DNA from: Paenibacillus etheri
GTDB taxonomy: Bacteria; Bacillota; Bacilli; Paenibacillales; Paenibacillaceae
Length of the DNA stretch: 64,000 bases
NCBI RefSeq assembly: GCF_001012825.1
Contig: NZ_LCZJ02000037.1
Location: 141,637-205,636, forward strand
Direction of reading: 5' to 3'
Positions 18,024-27,332 of this stretch are shown one piece after another. The position numbers were made by a program, and so were the translations under genes. Positions within the stretch are counted from its first letter, which is position 1, and every line of letters starts with the position of its first letter. The notes below the pieces were generated by a model. The model saw nothing but the letters and a program-made list of their open reading frames with translations. It was not told where the DNA came from and did no database searches.

Positions 18024-18290
18024 TTAAAGAAGAGACTGTTCGGCTTGCTTAATGAGTCTCTTCGTGATTTCTCCGCCAACAGAGCCATTATCTCTTGAGC
18101 TAAGATGTCCAAGATACTGGCGACGGCCAGAACCACTACCTCCGATTGCTCCTAATTCAGAAGCAAACTCTGTGTCTGCTCCGCCTCCATAATGCGCCCC
18201 ATATAAACCAAATTCAGCTGCAATCTCATATTGCATTTGCTTCAGCATTGCCCGACTTTCCGGTACCACTGTACGATTGTTACGTGCCAT
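18024..18290 (-). CDS. Alpha/beta-type small acid-soluble spore protein
   Basis: DNA-binding spore protein (88 residues) that coats and protects the forespore chromosome and is degraded at germination. The family pattern is visible though diverged: an N-terminal VVPESRAMLKQMQYEIAAEFGL (the helix with the FExAxELG protease-type site, here EIAAEFGL) and a C-terminal LSSRDNGSVGGEITKRLIKQAEQ, which matches the conserved G-x-V-G-G-x-I/M-T-x-R-L-I/V block. A longer open frame exists upstream, but ATG 18290 has AGGAGGTG at normal spacing. Expression in the forespore under SigG would be expected; I could not find a convincing SigG promoter. Confidence 0.88.
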   Translation of the reverse strand: MARNNRTVVPESRAMLKQMQYEIAAEFGLYGAHYGGGADTEFASELGAIGGSGSGRRQYLGHLSSRDNGSVGGEITKRLIKQAEQSLL

Positions 18291-18443
18291 GTTACAGCAC
18301 CTCCTGTGAATTTGTAAGATTACAGGAATATTGTGCGTCCAACAGCTACTCTTCAATCGCGCCAATGATTTGTAACTTTGGAAAACTGTTTGAAGGTATG
18401 ATTAAGTACTTTTACGGGCATTATGAATATATATAATTACAAA

Positions 18444-18980
18444 TTATTTTAGTGTATATCCGCCACGAACCATGACAACAAGGCCAAGGGTTTGTCCTGT
18501 TTGCACAGTAATACCACGACCATCACGAGGGAAAGATAATAAATGGTTAGTAGGCGCAGCTACTCCATTAGCAAGATCTTTACCATCCGTTAAATCAGCC
18601 ACACCATTTGCATCCTGAGAGTAGATAACCGCTTTACCCGCACGAACAATAAATTCAGCGCCTGCGGAAGCAATTAAGGTTTGACCTGGTTTCACATCGA
18701 CAATTACGGATTCATTACTGCTAGTAGCTGGACTTGTTGTAGCTGTTGGAGCCGAGGTCGGACTCGGAGTAGCTGTCGCTACTGGAGCTGTGCCTGTACC
18801 ACCTGTAAGTGCTTTTTGAATTTGCTGATCTACATAGCTTTTGGTAACCACTGGATCATCCGTTGTTCCTGGCTGTGAACCAACGCCTGCACCTTCTGCA
18901 GTAACATTCAGTAGTGATCCGGCCCATACACCACCAGCCAACAACACAGCAGCCGTTGTCACTTTCCATATCGATTTCAA
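18444..18980 (-). CDS. Secreted protein of unknown function
   Basis: Not recognised. The 178-residue product has a signal peptide (KVTTAAVLLAGGVWAGSLL, cleavage probably near VTAEG). Next is a Q/K-containing stretch resembling a short coiled coil (SYVDQQIQKAL), then a proline/threonine/alanine/serine linker (about residues 65-92), and a compact C-terminal domain (about 93-178) rich in Gly and Val with VDVKPGQTLIASAGAEFIVRAGKAVI and GLVVMVRGGYTLK. The start is TTG at 18980, 7 nt after GAGGAGG. It follows the S-layer gene, separated by a strong terminator, so it is probably independently transcribed. A cell-surface or wall-associated role is an inference from export and neighbours only. Confidence 0.7.
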   Translation of the reverse strand: MKSIWKVTTAAVLLAGGVWAGSLLNVTAEGAGVGSQPGTTDDPVVTKSYVDQQIQKALTGGTGTAPVATATPSPTSAPTATTSPATSSNESVIVDVKPGQTLIASAGAEFIVRAGKAVIYSQDANGVADLTDGKDLANGVAAPTNHLLSFPRDGRGITVQTGQTLGLVVMVRGGYTLK

Positions 18981-19015
18981 TGAAATTCCTCCTCTTATTG
19001 GGGGTAAATGCCTAT

Positions 19016-19048
19016 AAAAAAAGAATAGCCTCCGAAGAGGCTATTCTG
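19016..19048 (-). terminator. Strong terminator after the S-layer gene
   Basis: Perfect 11-bp stem AGAATAGCCTC-ttcg-GAGGCTATTCT with a UUCG tetraloop, followed by T7. Confidence 0.95.
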
Positions 19049-19073
19049 TGCTTCGGTAATCCAAAAGCAATGA

Positions 19074-21797
19074 TTATTTACCAGTAACTACTGTTCCAGT
19101 TGTAATCAAGTTTCCGGAGGTATCCGTGATGTTTGCACCAGCAACAACCTTAACTTCGATGGAGTTCACATCGTTAGCATTGAGGTTTTGCTTACCAGTA
19201 GTTCCATCCAATTTGTTGAATGTTACATAGAACTTACCAGCGTCAGATCCAGCACCAGGATCGATACTGCTAGGTTTAACATTGGAACCACTTGCAGTTT
19301 GGCTAACACCGTTAATTGAGAATTCGAAATCAGCTAGGTTAACTGTAGAAACCTTAACATCTTCACTGAATCCAATAACCAATACAGTGTTGTCACCAGA
19401 GGAAACAGCTGCAGTTGTCAATGTTGGTTTCACGCGGTCTGTAAGTTCGGATTTCTTCTCAACAGGAAGAATTCCGTTTCCAGCTTTATCCGCAATACCG
19501 AACACTTGGAAAGTGTGGGCTTCTGTTTTGGTAATTGTGCTACCAGGGATGTAGATTCTTACAGTTGCTTCTTTAGGAGCAGCTGCATCATTATCTTTAC
19601 CAATTGAAGTAATTACTGGATAAGACCCAAGTGGCAATGCTTTGCTATTCAAAGTGTAGCTGTTAACATCAGTTAGAGTAGCTACATTCAGACCACTTGC
19701 ACCAGTACCAGGATCTTTAACAACTACATCATAGTACACATCAGCAGTTACAGTACCAGCCGCATCTTTGTCATGCGGAGTAATGCTAACTACTTCTGGT
19801 CTTGTAGTATCACTAGTATTTGCAGCTTCAATAGTCAGAGCAACTGTTGTGGATGCGAAAGGATTAGTTGAGAACGAATCATCTGTAACCAAACCTTGTG
19901 GCAGGCGCACAGTATAATCAGCACCAGACAATGCAACATTGTAAGTCAATGTTTTCTTATCAGAAGACAAGGAACCATCTTTAACTTTGAGTGCTGTTCC
20001 AGCTTGTTGACCTGTTTTGTTGTTGATGATAAGAATTTCTTTGTTATTAGTTGCAGTTTTATCAAGAATTACTTCTTCATTAAACTTAATTACCAAACCT
20101 TTGTTGGAATAAGTAGCAGAAGTTACACCAGGAGCACTAGTATCCTTAGTGAAAGTAATTGCTTGAGTCGCAGCAGTACTCAAAGTGTTACCAAGAGTAT
20201 CACGTACAGATTGACCAAATACGATGGATCCAGTGAATGTGCCAGATGTAGGCAAAGCACTCAATGGGGATCTCAATTTGATCGTGTCACTATCGGAAGA
20301 AGTACTTACAAAGAACACACCTTTGCTTTCTCCGTTAGCATCAAGCAAACGAACATTACCAACCAAGGAATCTCTGTTTACTTTTTTGTCGAATTTAACT
20401 TCAACATAACGGTCGCCGACAGGAGTCACACTCTTAATTGCAGGAGCTGCTACATCGGAAACTACAGTAACACTAGTTTTGATTGGGTTAGGGTTCGCAA
20501 CATTACCAGCGAAGTCAGAAACGTTAGTCAGAGATACATCATAAGTAGTACCACTGTTCAGGTTTCCAGTAGTCAACACAAATGTGTCATAAGTATCTCT
20601 TTGTACAGTTGCAGCTGCACCGTTAACATAAGCGATGATACCCGCTGGTTTAACTGGCTCACTAAATTTAACATAGACTTTGTTAGTAGTTGCTTTAGCA
20701 ACAGCATTTACAGTAGCTACTGTAGGAGCTGTAGTATCAGCTACAGAAAGAATGCTAGTGAACGCTGGAATTGCTTCAGCACTAGTTGTTTTCACTTTAT
20801 TAGCTACAACAACAGTGTATTGACCTTTCAAATACTCAAGACCTGGGAAAGTAATAGTAGCTTGGGTATTGTCAGTATTAAAAGATACTTCTGAACCTGC
20901 TGCAGTTACAGTTGGAGCACCGCTCAATGCAGTTACTTGAACCACGCCGTTGATCAATTTACCATCTTCAGCAACAGTATCTGCGTCAACAGCACGGTTG
21001 AATTTAACAACCAATTGTTTCGAGTTTGGTGCTTCTACAGAAACAACTTTAGGAGCTTGCAAAGTTACTTTAGTAGTGTAGTCGTGATCCTTGTGTTTAA
21101 AGTTGATTGTAGTTTCAACGCCTGCTACAAGAGCAGTAGTCAATTCAACAGTTGTAGTAGTTTTGTCAGAGAAAGTAACAACTACTTTAGTTGGGCTTAC
21201 TGCTTCAGCAGAAGCTACAGTAGGAGCTGCTTCCAATTGATCAACTGCATAAGCTGTTTCAACTACCAAAGAACGGCTAGCGTTAGCTTTGAAGTTAGTG
21301 TCTTTAGCAATCAGACCAGCATTGATTACCGCTTGAGCATAACCTTTAGCCCATGCAGATGCAGTGTTGTCAGTTGTTGCTGGTGTTTCAAGTTTCAAAG
21401 CGCGGAACAATACAGCCGCTACTTCTTCAACAGTTACTTTACCGTTGTAGTCGAAGATACCTTTAACAGTATCTTTACCTTGCATCAAGTTAGCTGCAGT
21501 AACAGCTTCGATGTAAGGAACTGCCCAGTTCTTAGCATTGTAACCTTTGTCTTTGTAAGACAATTTGTTAGTTACTTCAGTAAGATCGAACAATTTAGTA
21601 ACGATCTTCGCGAATTCAGCGCGAGTAAGATCTTTTTCAAGGTGAGCTTGACCATCTGGGTACCCATTGAGAATACCTTTCGCTGCCAAAGCATCAAATT
21701 TCTGTTGCGGAGTTGTTGCTGCGTCACCAAACGCTACAGAGGCAAACATCGAGAATGCCATTGCTGTAGATAATGCTACGGATAAAATTTTCTTCAT
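19074..21797 (-). CDS. S-layer protein with N-terminal SLH domains (probable major surface-layer protein)
   Basis: Exported protein of 907 residues, probably the array-forming S-layer subunit. A signal peptide (MKKILSVALSTAMAFSMFAS, cleavage near AFGDA) is followed by three SLH domains at about 25-195 (ILNGYPDGQAHLEKDLTRAE; GIFDYNGKVTVEEVAAVLFRA; third copy weaker). Then comes a long series of Ig/SbsA-like beta domains rich in Thr, Val, Ala and Lys (YVKFSEPVKPAG, VEVKFDKKVNRDS, VIGFSEDVKVSTV). Almost no Cys is seen, typical of S-layer proteins. Codon use is strongly biased, leaving very long stop-free antisense frames, which suggests high expression. The ATG at 21797 fits the signal peptide. 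Two good promoters, a leader hairpin and a UUCG terminator support a dedicated, strong transcript. Confidence 0.87.
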   Translation of the reverse strand: MKKILSVALSTAMAFSMFASVAFGDAATTPQQKFDALAAKGILNGYPDGQAHLEKDLTRAEFAKIVTKLFDLTEVTNKLSYKDKGYNAKNWAVPYIEAVTAANLMQGKDTVKGIFDYNGKVTVEEVAAVLFRALKLETPATTDNTASAWAKGYAQAVINAGLIAKDTNFKANASRSLVVETAYAVDQLEAAPTVASAEAVSPTKVVVTFSDKTTTTVELTTALVAGVETTINFKHKDHDYTTKVTLQAPKVVSVEAPNSKQLVVKFNRAVDADTVAEDGKLINGVVQVTALSGAPTVTAAGSEVSFNTDNTQATITFPGLEYLKGQYTVVVANKVKTTSAEAIPAFTSILSVADTTAPTVATVNAVAKATTNKVYVKFSEPVKPAGIIAYVNGAAATVQRDTYDTFVLTTGNLNSGTTYDVSLTNVSDFAGNVANPNPIKTSVTVVSDVAAPAIKSVTPVGDRYVEVKFDKKVNRDSLVGNVRLLDANGESKGVFFVSTSSDSDTIKLRSPLSALPTSGTFTGSIVFGQSVRDTLGNTLSTAATQAITFTKDTSAPGVTSATYSNKGLVIKFNEEVILDKTATNNKEILIINNKTGQQAGTALKVKDGSLSSDKKTLTYNVALSGADYTVRLPQGLVTDDSFSTNPFASTTVALTIEAANTSDTTRPEVVSITPHDKDAAGTVTADVYYDVVVKDPGTGASGLNVATLTDVNSYTLNSKALPLGSYPVITSIGKDNDAAAPKEATVRIYIPGSTITKTEAHTFQVFGIADKAGNGILPVEKKSELTDRVKPTLTTAAVSSGDNTVLVIGFSEDVKVSTVNLADFEFSINGVSQTASGSNVKPSSIDPGAGSDAGKFYVTFNKLDGTTGKQNLNANDVNSIEVKVVAGANITDTSGNLITTGTVVTGK

Positions 21798-21919
21798 AAC
21801 CTTTTTTTCTCCTCCTTGGACGTTCATAAACTGAGATTTTTCTTTAGTTGAGTAGCTCGTGTCACTCATTAGCCGTTGCACCCCCTTTCCAGAGTTGAGC
21901 AAATTAAGTATAAATAATG

Positions 21920-21939
21920 TCTGTGACGGGTATCACAGA
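21920..21939 (-). promoter_or_regulatory. 5' leader stem-loop of S-layer mRNA
   Basis: TCTGTGA and TCACAGA pair around a 6-nt loop, about 60 nt downstream of the proximal promoter. Stable leader hairpins are common in long-lived S-layer mRNAs; a stabilising role here is inferred. Confidence 0.5.
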
Positions 21940-21995
21940 AACTGGTAAACAATGATCAGGACATGACAATACTAGATTCCTAATTATACCTAAGT

Positions 21996-22024
21996 ATTAT
22001 ACAATGTGCCTCAAGTCACGTAAA
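21996..22024 (-). promoter_or_regulatory. SigA-type promoter P1 of the S-layer gene
   Basis: TTTACG (22019-22024), 17-nt spacer, perfect TATAAT (21996-22001) reading on the minus strand. Confidence 0.7.
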
Positions 22025-22230
22025 GCTAATTTTTCCATTTAGCTAAATTCGCTTTACCACCGGTTAATTTCAACTGCCTGTGTAAATGACTCTACACCTT
22101 AAACGCAGAAGATTTGGAAAAGTTGCGGTTTCTCAAAAAAATTCTTTTTTTGTTTCCCCGTACAATCCCAATAGAAGATACATATGTATGTTCTACTAAC
22201 TATTGTTAATCATGGGTTGCCACGGAAAAT

Positions 22231-22260
22231 AGTATACCATAGTCGTTTTCTAAACGTCAT
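22231..22260 (-). promoter_or_regulatory. SigA-type promoter P2 of the S-layer gene
   Basis: Extended -10 TGG-TATACT (-10 at 22231-22236) with ATGACG 18 nt upstream (22255-22260) on the minus strand. Confidence 0.5.
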
Positions 22261-22576
22261 TATGCAATATTTACTAAGTATCATTAACATTAGTGCCATT
22301 TATTTAAACATTCCTACAAATTTTGAGTATGCAGGAGAGGATCTCCCTGATTTCTCAAATCACCGTAGGACGATTATATGAGGTTCCCCTTCTGAGATTC
22401 GACCCTTAGTTCTAAAGCTGTAACCTAGAAACTTTTCCTTCTAGGTTCGATCTAACACGCTCTTTCTTTATTAGCCTTCTGTTTCATTCTTGCATCGATG
22501 ATTCTTAAGCTAATGGCTAATACTTACCTTCACCATGCGGAGCTCCCCATACAGATAACATCCATGCAGAACGCAG

Positions 22577-22602
22577 CAAAAAAGCGCCGTTGTCGGCGCT
22601 TG
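22577..22602 (-). terminator. Terminator after the 22621-22962 gene
   Basis: AGCGCC-gacaac-GGCGCT stem followed by TTTTTTG. Confidence 0.9.
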
Positions 22603-22620
22603 CTTCTATTACAGTAGGGT

Positions 22621-22962
22621 CTAACGAATCTTCATAGATAACTGGATCAATTCCTGACGCTTTTCAGGACTTGAGTTTACATTGTCATACATTGCATCAA
22701 TAGCTGCGCGATTCTCGCGGTAGCTCTTCTCATGCTTAATTGTAGTATGAGACCATTCGATCAGAGCGTTCTCAGCAACGACAAGCTCATTGTAAGAATC
22801 ATGGAATCCTGTAGCCTGCACAAGCTCCTCCATAACCTCCTGTGTAATCTCCTGTAGTGCCCGCTTAGCCGCAATTTCCTTCTCCAACACTTTTGCTCTA
22901 TTCTCAAACATATTCTTGGCTTTCATGTAATCTAACTGTGCTTTTGCTAAAATCGGTTTCAT
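22621..22962 (-). CDS. Small helical protein of unknown function
   Basis: Not recognised. The 113-residue product is almost wholly alpha-helical and rich in Glu, Lys and Ala, with heptad-like spacing (YMKAKNMFENRAKVLEKEIA; QEITQEVMEELVQATGF). It has no signal peptide, membrane segment, cysteine or known catalytic motif. It reads MKPILAKAQLDYMKAK at the start, with an AAAGGTGAAAG site upstream of ATG 22962, and has its own strong terminator, so it is a genuine monocistronic gene. It lies between two SLH genes, but nothing in its sequence links it to the surface. A cytoplasmic coiled-coil or protein-interaction role is the most that can be said. Confidence 0.7.
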   Translation of the reverse strand: MKPILAKAQLDYMKAKNMFENRAKVLEKEIAAKRALQEITQEVMEELVQATGFHDSYNELVVAENALIEWSHTTIKHEKSYRENRAAIDAMYDNVNSSPEKRQELIQLSMKIR

Positions 22963-23160
22963 GTTTGGCTTTCACCTTTCAGAAAATAATATTTTCTACG
23001 TTATTGTATCGTAAATCGGTGCAGATTACAAAGATGTCTAGATGGTAATTTAAGCTGCATAAATCCACGTGCTCTTCAAAACTTTGCTTTTTCTTTTTTT
23101 TATTATACCCAAATGGTAATCAGATATAAAGTATACCGAATATATAGTGGCTGATAAATG

Positions 23161-23192
23161 AACAAACAGAGGGCGACTAAACAGCCCTCTGT
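23161..23192 (-). terminator. Terminator after the SLH gene 23223-27134
   Basis: ACAGAGGGC-tgtttagtc-GCCCTCTGT, a 9-bp perfect stem, followed by TTGTT. Confidence 0.8.
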
Positions 23193-23222
23193 AATAAAAT
23201 CATACAATATGAAGCTTTCCCT

Positions 23223-26200
23223 CTAGCTCAGGTTTTTAGGGAATATTGTAGTACTCTTTTTCAATAGCTCAACAGCAATTTTTCCAGCTTCAGCTCTGGT
23301 CATGTTGGACTTAGGATTAAAGTTATATGAAGGTTTCTTCTGTCCTGGTGTGTTCACTTCAGTTCCATTCATGATTTTTGCTTTCGATACTGCTTGGACA
23401 GCCGACAATGCATAGGATTCTATCTTACCGGAATCCATGAATGACTTGGCGACATTGTCTTTTAATTTCTGATCATTCACTGCCAGCTTCAGTTTAAGTG
23501 CTCTGGCGATCATTACAGCTGCTTGTTCCCTGGTAATCGGCTGATCTGGTCCGAACACACCATCAGAGAGTCCTGTAACGATACCTGCTCTTGCCGCTGT
23601 CTCAATATGGGCATAGTCCCAAGTAATTGAGCTTGCTCCGGGTACAAGATCCGCATATGTCTTTTTATCATCATAATTAAGCGGAAGATTCAATCCTTTA
23701 ACAAGAAGTGTTGCGAACTCCCCTCTTGTCGTCTGATCATCTGTTCCGAATTGCTCAAACCGAAGATTATTCATAATTCCTTTAGAGTACAAAGCATTCA
23801 AAATATTTCTGGCCCAAGCATGATTCGTAACATCGTTGTATCCTCGGCTCATCTTCATAACGGTATAGTATCCAAATTCATCAAACGGAACGGTGATTGT
23901 GTGTTTATTGGTATCTACAGTACCTCCAATATTTTCCCATTCCCGTTTATCATTATATTTGAATACAGTAACTTGGGTACCTGCCTCCACTACTACATTA
24001 GAGTCAAACGAAAGGGTCAGCGTACCGCGTTTGGATGGTGTAATTCTGCGTTCAGCGGGAATCTGGGGATCACCAAACAAACCATCTACAGAATATGGAG
24101 CTAATCCGTTTGTAGCAGGAATGTATCCTGCAGTTGAGACTGCGCCCAACTCCCCTAACCCACCACTAATCCAGTACATTTCCGAAATGCGTCCAAAGTT
24201 ATTCGTCTCATAATCGGAGCTAAAACGAAGTGTAAACTCATCAGGAATCTTCCATGTAGGAATACCGCTATCCTCAAACGTCTCAGGGAAACCAATAACA
24301 TTTCCATAATCATTACGGCGTTCTACTACACCTGTCTTCGGCTCTGCAATCCCAAAACGCAGCTTCGTGTCAGGATAATATTTCGTGAGGCTCCGTCTAT
24401 CTGTACTTTGCATTACCGTTCCTTTAGGGAAGTTTAATTCTAATGCCTTGTTAAATACGCTGTATTTATCCGCTACCTTAGGTGCCATGTACTGCGAATC
24501 GACACCTACAGTCCCCGTATAGAATACTGAAATGGTATCTGTAGTGGTTGCGCCTCCGCGAACAATTGAAATCTTAATTGGATTGGCTTTATCTTGTTTT
24601 AAACCCACATAATCTAATACAAATCTATTAGCCCCTAAGTCAGTACGTCTAACCGCGCGTTCCTTATCTACAATAACATCTGTAGCTCCTTCAGCCTCAA
24701 TATCGAAGTGAATGAAGTTTTTGTTCACAACATATTGAGTACCTACAGAAGGCTGAGGTGAAAGAAGGCGATACGCACTTACTTCTCTAACAATCTCTAG
24801 CTTTCGACTAGTCTTAGCTCCTGTGCTATTAATCAGTTCAAGTGTGTATATATACGTTCCCGGTGCATCATTAGTGAGATCTTGGATTCGCATAATAAAG
24901 TCTTTTTGATTTCCTGCAAAGCTATAAGTGTATGTTGCGCTACCTGGAGGAAAAATAGGAGTCTCAGGCATTTGTGAATTTGTAGGAATATCAATAGAAA
25001 CAATATTTTTAGTACCCAAATTCAAATTGAGCTTAACCGCTCCGCTTCCTCGAAGAACTAAATCATACGTCTTCAAACTTGTTGTATAAATATTATCTTT
25101 ATAAATGAAATCTGGTGTTAAATTAAAAAGCTTAGCAAGTCGTGGATCGGTTGATGGAAAATCTCGCTCTGGAAAGTCCGGTCTTCCTGTACCAACAGCA
25201 GGTTGGAACTTACTGATCGTTGACACGTTCTCATCTATAATATATATACGTAATTCCTTGCGCACTTCTCTTGTCTGTCCCTTGTCATCAATACCTGTTG
25301 CAGTAAAGATGATTTTGTTCTCTCCATATACCAACGGACCCGCTGTAGCGTTAACCGCTAGTTCAACTTCAAAATCACCTGTTTGTTTGTCCACCCAAGG
25401 ATCGGTGCTTGTTTTAACTTTTAGTCCATTAACATACATTTCAGCTACAAAGAATTTACTGTTTAGATTTTGGAAATCAATATACTGCCCTTTAACCTTG
25501 AGTGTCTTGCTTGCATCTGAATTAATAGTATAAGTATCTCCATCAGTGAGGTTAGCGACATAGATGTAGTTCTTTGATGCAAAGGAAATATTAACATCTT
25601 TAGTCGCAGTAGAACCCTTAAAATTAAAGCGGACCGTCTGATTACCATTTTGAAAATCCTTTATTCTGTAAATATATTCAGTATCTGATATTGTCTTAAC
25701 CAACTCAGGAGCTAGGTTCTTAGTGGATAAAGGTAAATAGCTGGCAAGTAACGTAGTATCATTAGGTTTGCTATTAGTTTTGACCCGAATATAGAACTCA
25801 CTGGAGTTCACCTTTGCTCCATTTAGCGATACACCTGGTGGAATAGTAGCATTAGGATCTGAGAAATCAGATCCTTCTAAAAGTCTCATATCAGTGATAA
25901 CCGTTTTTCCCTGCATGTATTGAAAATCCACGGAACGATTTATTGTTTTAGTCCCATAAGCAACCGAAAGAGCGTGAATTTGATTTGCTAAAATATTAGC
26001 TGCATTGTCTTTCTGCATAGTCAGTGGAATGCTGAATGTCACTAGACGATATGAAGGCGAATCTTTCTTCGGAGAAGGGACCAAAATTTCAGATCCAATA
26101 ATTAATTCCAATTTACCACTAGAATCAATAGTCATCCCACTTCCATAAGAAGGAGTCACCACCGCATTATCAAGCTTTACAACTGCAGAACCAGCAAATG

Positions 26201-27134
26201 GAATCCCGGCATTGTCCGGAACCATCATCTGAACAAATACATTGGCGGTGTCCGCCTTCTCCGTAAATATCGGCTCATCTTTGCCAAGCAGATCCTGTCC
26301 ATATTTAGACGAATCCACTAAGTATAATTTAACAATGGGATTCTTCTCATCAAAATAAAATATCGTATATTGAAAGGACAGTGTATCAGAGCCGTTCATT
26401 ACGACTAGCTTCAGCTCATTCACACCTGGTTTAAGTTGCATTCGCTGTGAGAAGAAGGTTCCGTCCTGCAATAGAGAGGTAGCTGATGCACCCTCACCAT
26501 TAATGGAAACAGTAACCTTTGTTGCATTTTGCGCTTTACCTTCCAAAGTGATTTCTGAGTTTGCTACTACAAGCTGCGCACCTTCGTTCAGGTCAAGCTT
26601 GTCAGAACCGCCTAATACTTGAAGCTTCTCAACATAAGGTACCTTATCAAAAAGAACATAAAAAGCCTCAGAACGATCATTACTACCCTGCGACCCGGTC
26701 AACGTAATTCGGTTAATCCCCGGATACAGCGTCAAATTTGCCGTAAACCGGTTTTCCGGGCTATCAACATCCAACTGAACAACACCTGGCATCACATGTG
26801 TAGGGTCTTCAACCCACTTTCCAGCTTGCTGATCCCAGCTCAAAAGTTGTACATTTGCTCCCAGTGTAGAGCTGGTTACCTTTGTATAGGTTCCTGAAAC
26901 CTTCAAGCTCGCATCGGTTACTTGCAATACATTAGTTCTGGAGATTTGAGTGGTTGTAGTTGTTGACGGTAATAGTGTCAGATCAACTGTATTTCGTAAA
27001 ACTTTATTATCAGGTGTAAAATAACTGGTGGGCTTATCTGCCGCTTCTGCGGTATTCATAAGTCCAGCGGGGACTAAAGTTACTACCAAAGCAAACAGTA
27101 GCGACCATATAAATGTCTTTCTCATGCGCTGCAT
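23223..27134 (-). CDS. Very large SLH-domain surface protein
   Basis: Exported protein of 1303 residues with a signal peptide (KTFIWSLLFALVVTLVPAGL, cleavage near AEAADK). The central 1000 residues are beta-rich domains of the surface-protein type (repeated xVxLxPGxNxITxxG patterns, e.g. LYPGINRITLTGSQG, LKPGVNELKLVVMNG); I recognise no enzyme domain. Three SLH domains close the protein at about 1105-1303 (WARNILNALYSKGIM; FGPDQPITREQAAVMIARAL; FNPKSNMTRAEAGKIAVELL), so it is anchored through pyruvylated wall polymer. The start ATG 27134 has GGGAGAG. It lies directly after the wall-polymer genes tagO, tagA and csaB but is separated by a terminator. A SigD-like promoter candidate is at 27171-27196. 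Confidence 0.83.
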   Translation of the reverse strand: MQRMRKTFIWSLLFALVVTLVPAGLMNTAEAADKPTSYFTPDNKVLRNTVDLTLLPSTTTTTQISRTNVLQVTDASLKVSGTYTKVTSSTLGANVQLLSWDQQAGKWVEDPTHVMPGVVQLDVDSPENRFTANLTLYPGINRITLTGSQGSNDRSEAFYVLFDKVPYVEKLQVLGGSDKLDLNEGAQLVVANSEITLEGKAQNATKVTVSINGEGASATSLLQDGTFFSQRMQLKPGVNELKLVVMNGSDTLSFQYTIFYFDEKNPIVKLYLVDSSKYGQDLLGKDEPIFTEKADTANVFVQMMVPDNAGIPFAGSAVVKLDNAVVTPSYGSGMTIDSSGKLELIIGSEILVPSPKKDSPSYRLVTFSIPLTMQKDNAANILANQIHALSVAYGTKTINRSVDFQYMQGKTVITDMRLLEGSDFSDPNATIPPGVSLNGAKVNSSEFYIRVKTNSKPNDTTLLASYLPLSTKNLAPELVKTISDTEYIYRIKDFQNGNQTVRFNFKGSTATKDVNISFASKNYIYVANLTDGDTYTINSDASKTLKVKGQYIDFQNLNSKFFVAEMYVNGLKVKTSTDPWVDKQTGDFEVELAVNATAGPLVYGENKIIFTATGIDDKGQTREVRKELRIYIIDENVSTISKFQPAVGTGRPDFPERDFPSTDPRLAKLFNLTPDFIYKDNIYTTSLKTYDLVLRGSGAVKLNLNLGTKNIVSIDIPTNSQMPETPIFPPGSATYTYSFAGNQKDFIMRIQDLTNDAPGTYIYTLELINSTGAKTSRKLEIVREVSAYRLLSPQPSVGTQYVVNKNFIHFDIEAEGATDVIVDKERAVRRTDLGANRFVLDYVGLKQDKANPIKISIVRGGATTTDTISVFYTGTVGVDSQYMAPKVADKYSVFNKALELNFPKGTVMQSTDRRSLTKYYPDTKLRFGIAEPKTGVVERRNDYGNVIGFPETFEDSGIPTWKIPDEFTLRFSSDYETNNFGRISEMYWISGGLGELGAVSTAGYIPATNGLAPYSVDGLFGDPQIPAERRITPSKRGTLTLSFDSNVVVEAGTQVTVFKYNDKREWENIGGTVDTNKHTITVPFDEFGYYTVMKMSRGYNDVTNHAWARNILNALYSKGIMNNLRFEQFGTDDQTTRGEFATLLVKGLNLPLNYDDKKTYADLVPGASSITWDYAHIETAARAGIVTGLSDGVFGPDQPITREQAAVMIARALKLKLAVNDQKLKDNVAKSFMDSGKIESYALSAVQAVSKAKIMNGTEVNTPGQKKPSYNFNPKSNMTRAEAGKIAVELLKKSTTIFPKNLS

Positions 27135-27170
27135 GTCATTAATCTCTCCCTTTTGTTGACGTTAATTATT

Positions 27171-27196
27171 TTATCGGTACATAAGATGATAATTTG
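27171..27196 (-). promoter_or_regulatory. Possible SigD-type promoter of the SLH gene
   Basis: CAAA (27193-27196), a 15-nt gap and CCGATAA (27171-27177); one mismatch in each box from the SigD consensus. Weak on its own. Confidence 0.35.
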
Positions 27197-27252
27197 AAGG
27201 AATACTGCTTAATAAATTTATAGAAAAAACATTTTTTAGCTAATTTTAAGAA

Positions 27253-27290
27253 CGTAAAAAGCCCATCCTGTGACTGGATAGGCTTTTACG
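27253..27290. terminator. Terminator after the tagO-like gene, possibly bidirectional
   Basis: CGTAAAA-GCC-ATCC ... GGAT-GGC-TTTTACG inverted repeat with T runs on both strands. Confidence 0.8.
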
Positions 27291-27332
27291 TAATGAGAAC
27301 TAGTTGTTTCTATTATATTATATAAGTTCAAC

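Larger units (their letters stand above)
21798..22620 (-). promoter_or_regulatory. Long S-layer gene upstream region
   Basis: 823-nt gap without a credible gene. It holds, from the right: the terminator of the 22621 gene; a stretch with inverted repeats (AACCTAGAA...TTCTAGGTT near 22427-22446, and TTTGAG-AGGGAGA...TCTCCT-CTCAAA at about 22321-22360); and two promoter candidates (22231-22260 and 21996-22024), a stem-loop (21920-21939) and the S-layer ribosome binding site AGGAGGAG. The part at 22270-22450 fits no RNA family I know. Confidence 0.6.

Noticed and set aside
18291..18443. SigG promoter for the SASP gene
   Set aside because: CATAATG- and CATACCT-like boxes exist but no -35 at proper spacing; not strong enough to list.
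19896..21773. Two long plus-strand open frames (332 and 278 codons) opposite the S-layer gene
   Set aside because: They mirror the strongly biased codons of the S-layer gene, are rich in Ser/Cys/Phe/Asn, and lack ribosome binding sites and known motifs; they are antisense shadows.
22184..22381. Small plus-strand open frame and a 14-codon minus-strand frame near 22540 in the S-layer upstream region
   Set aside because: No ribosome binding sites, no recognisable product, and they overlap inverted repeats and promoter candidates.
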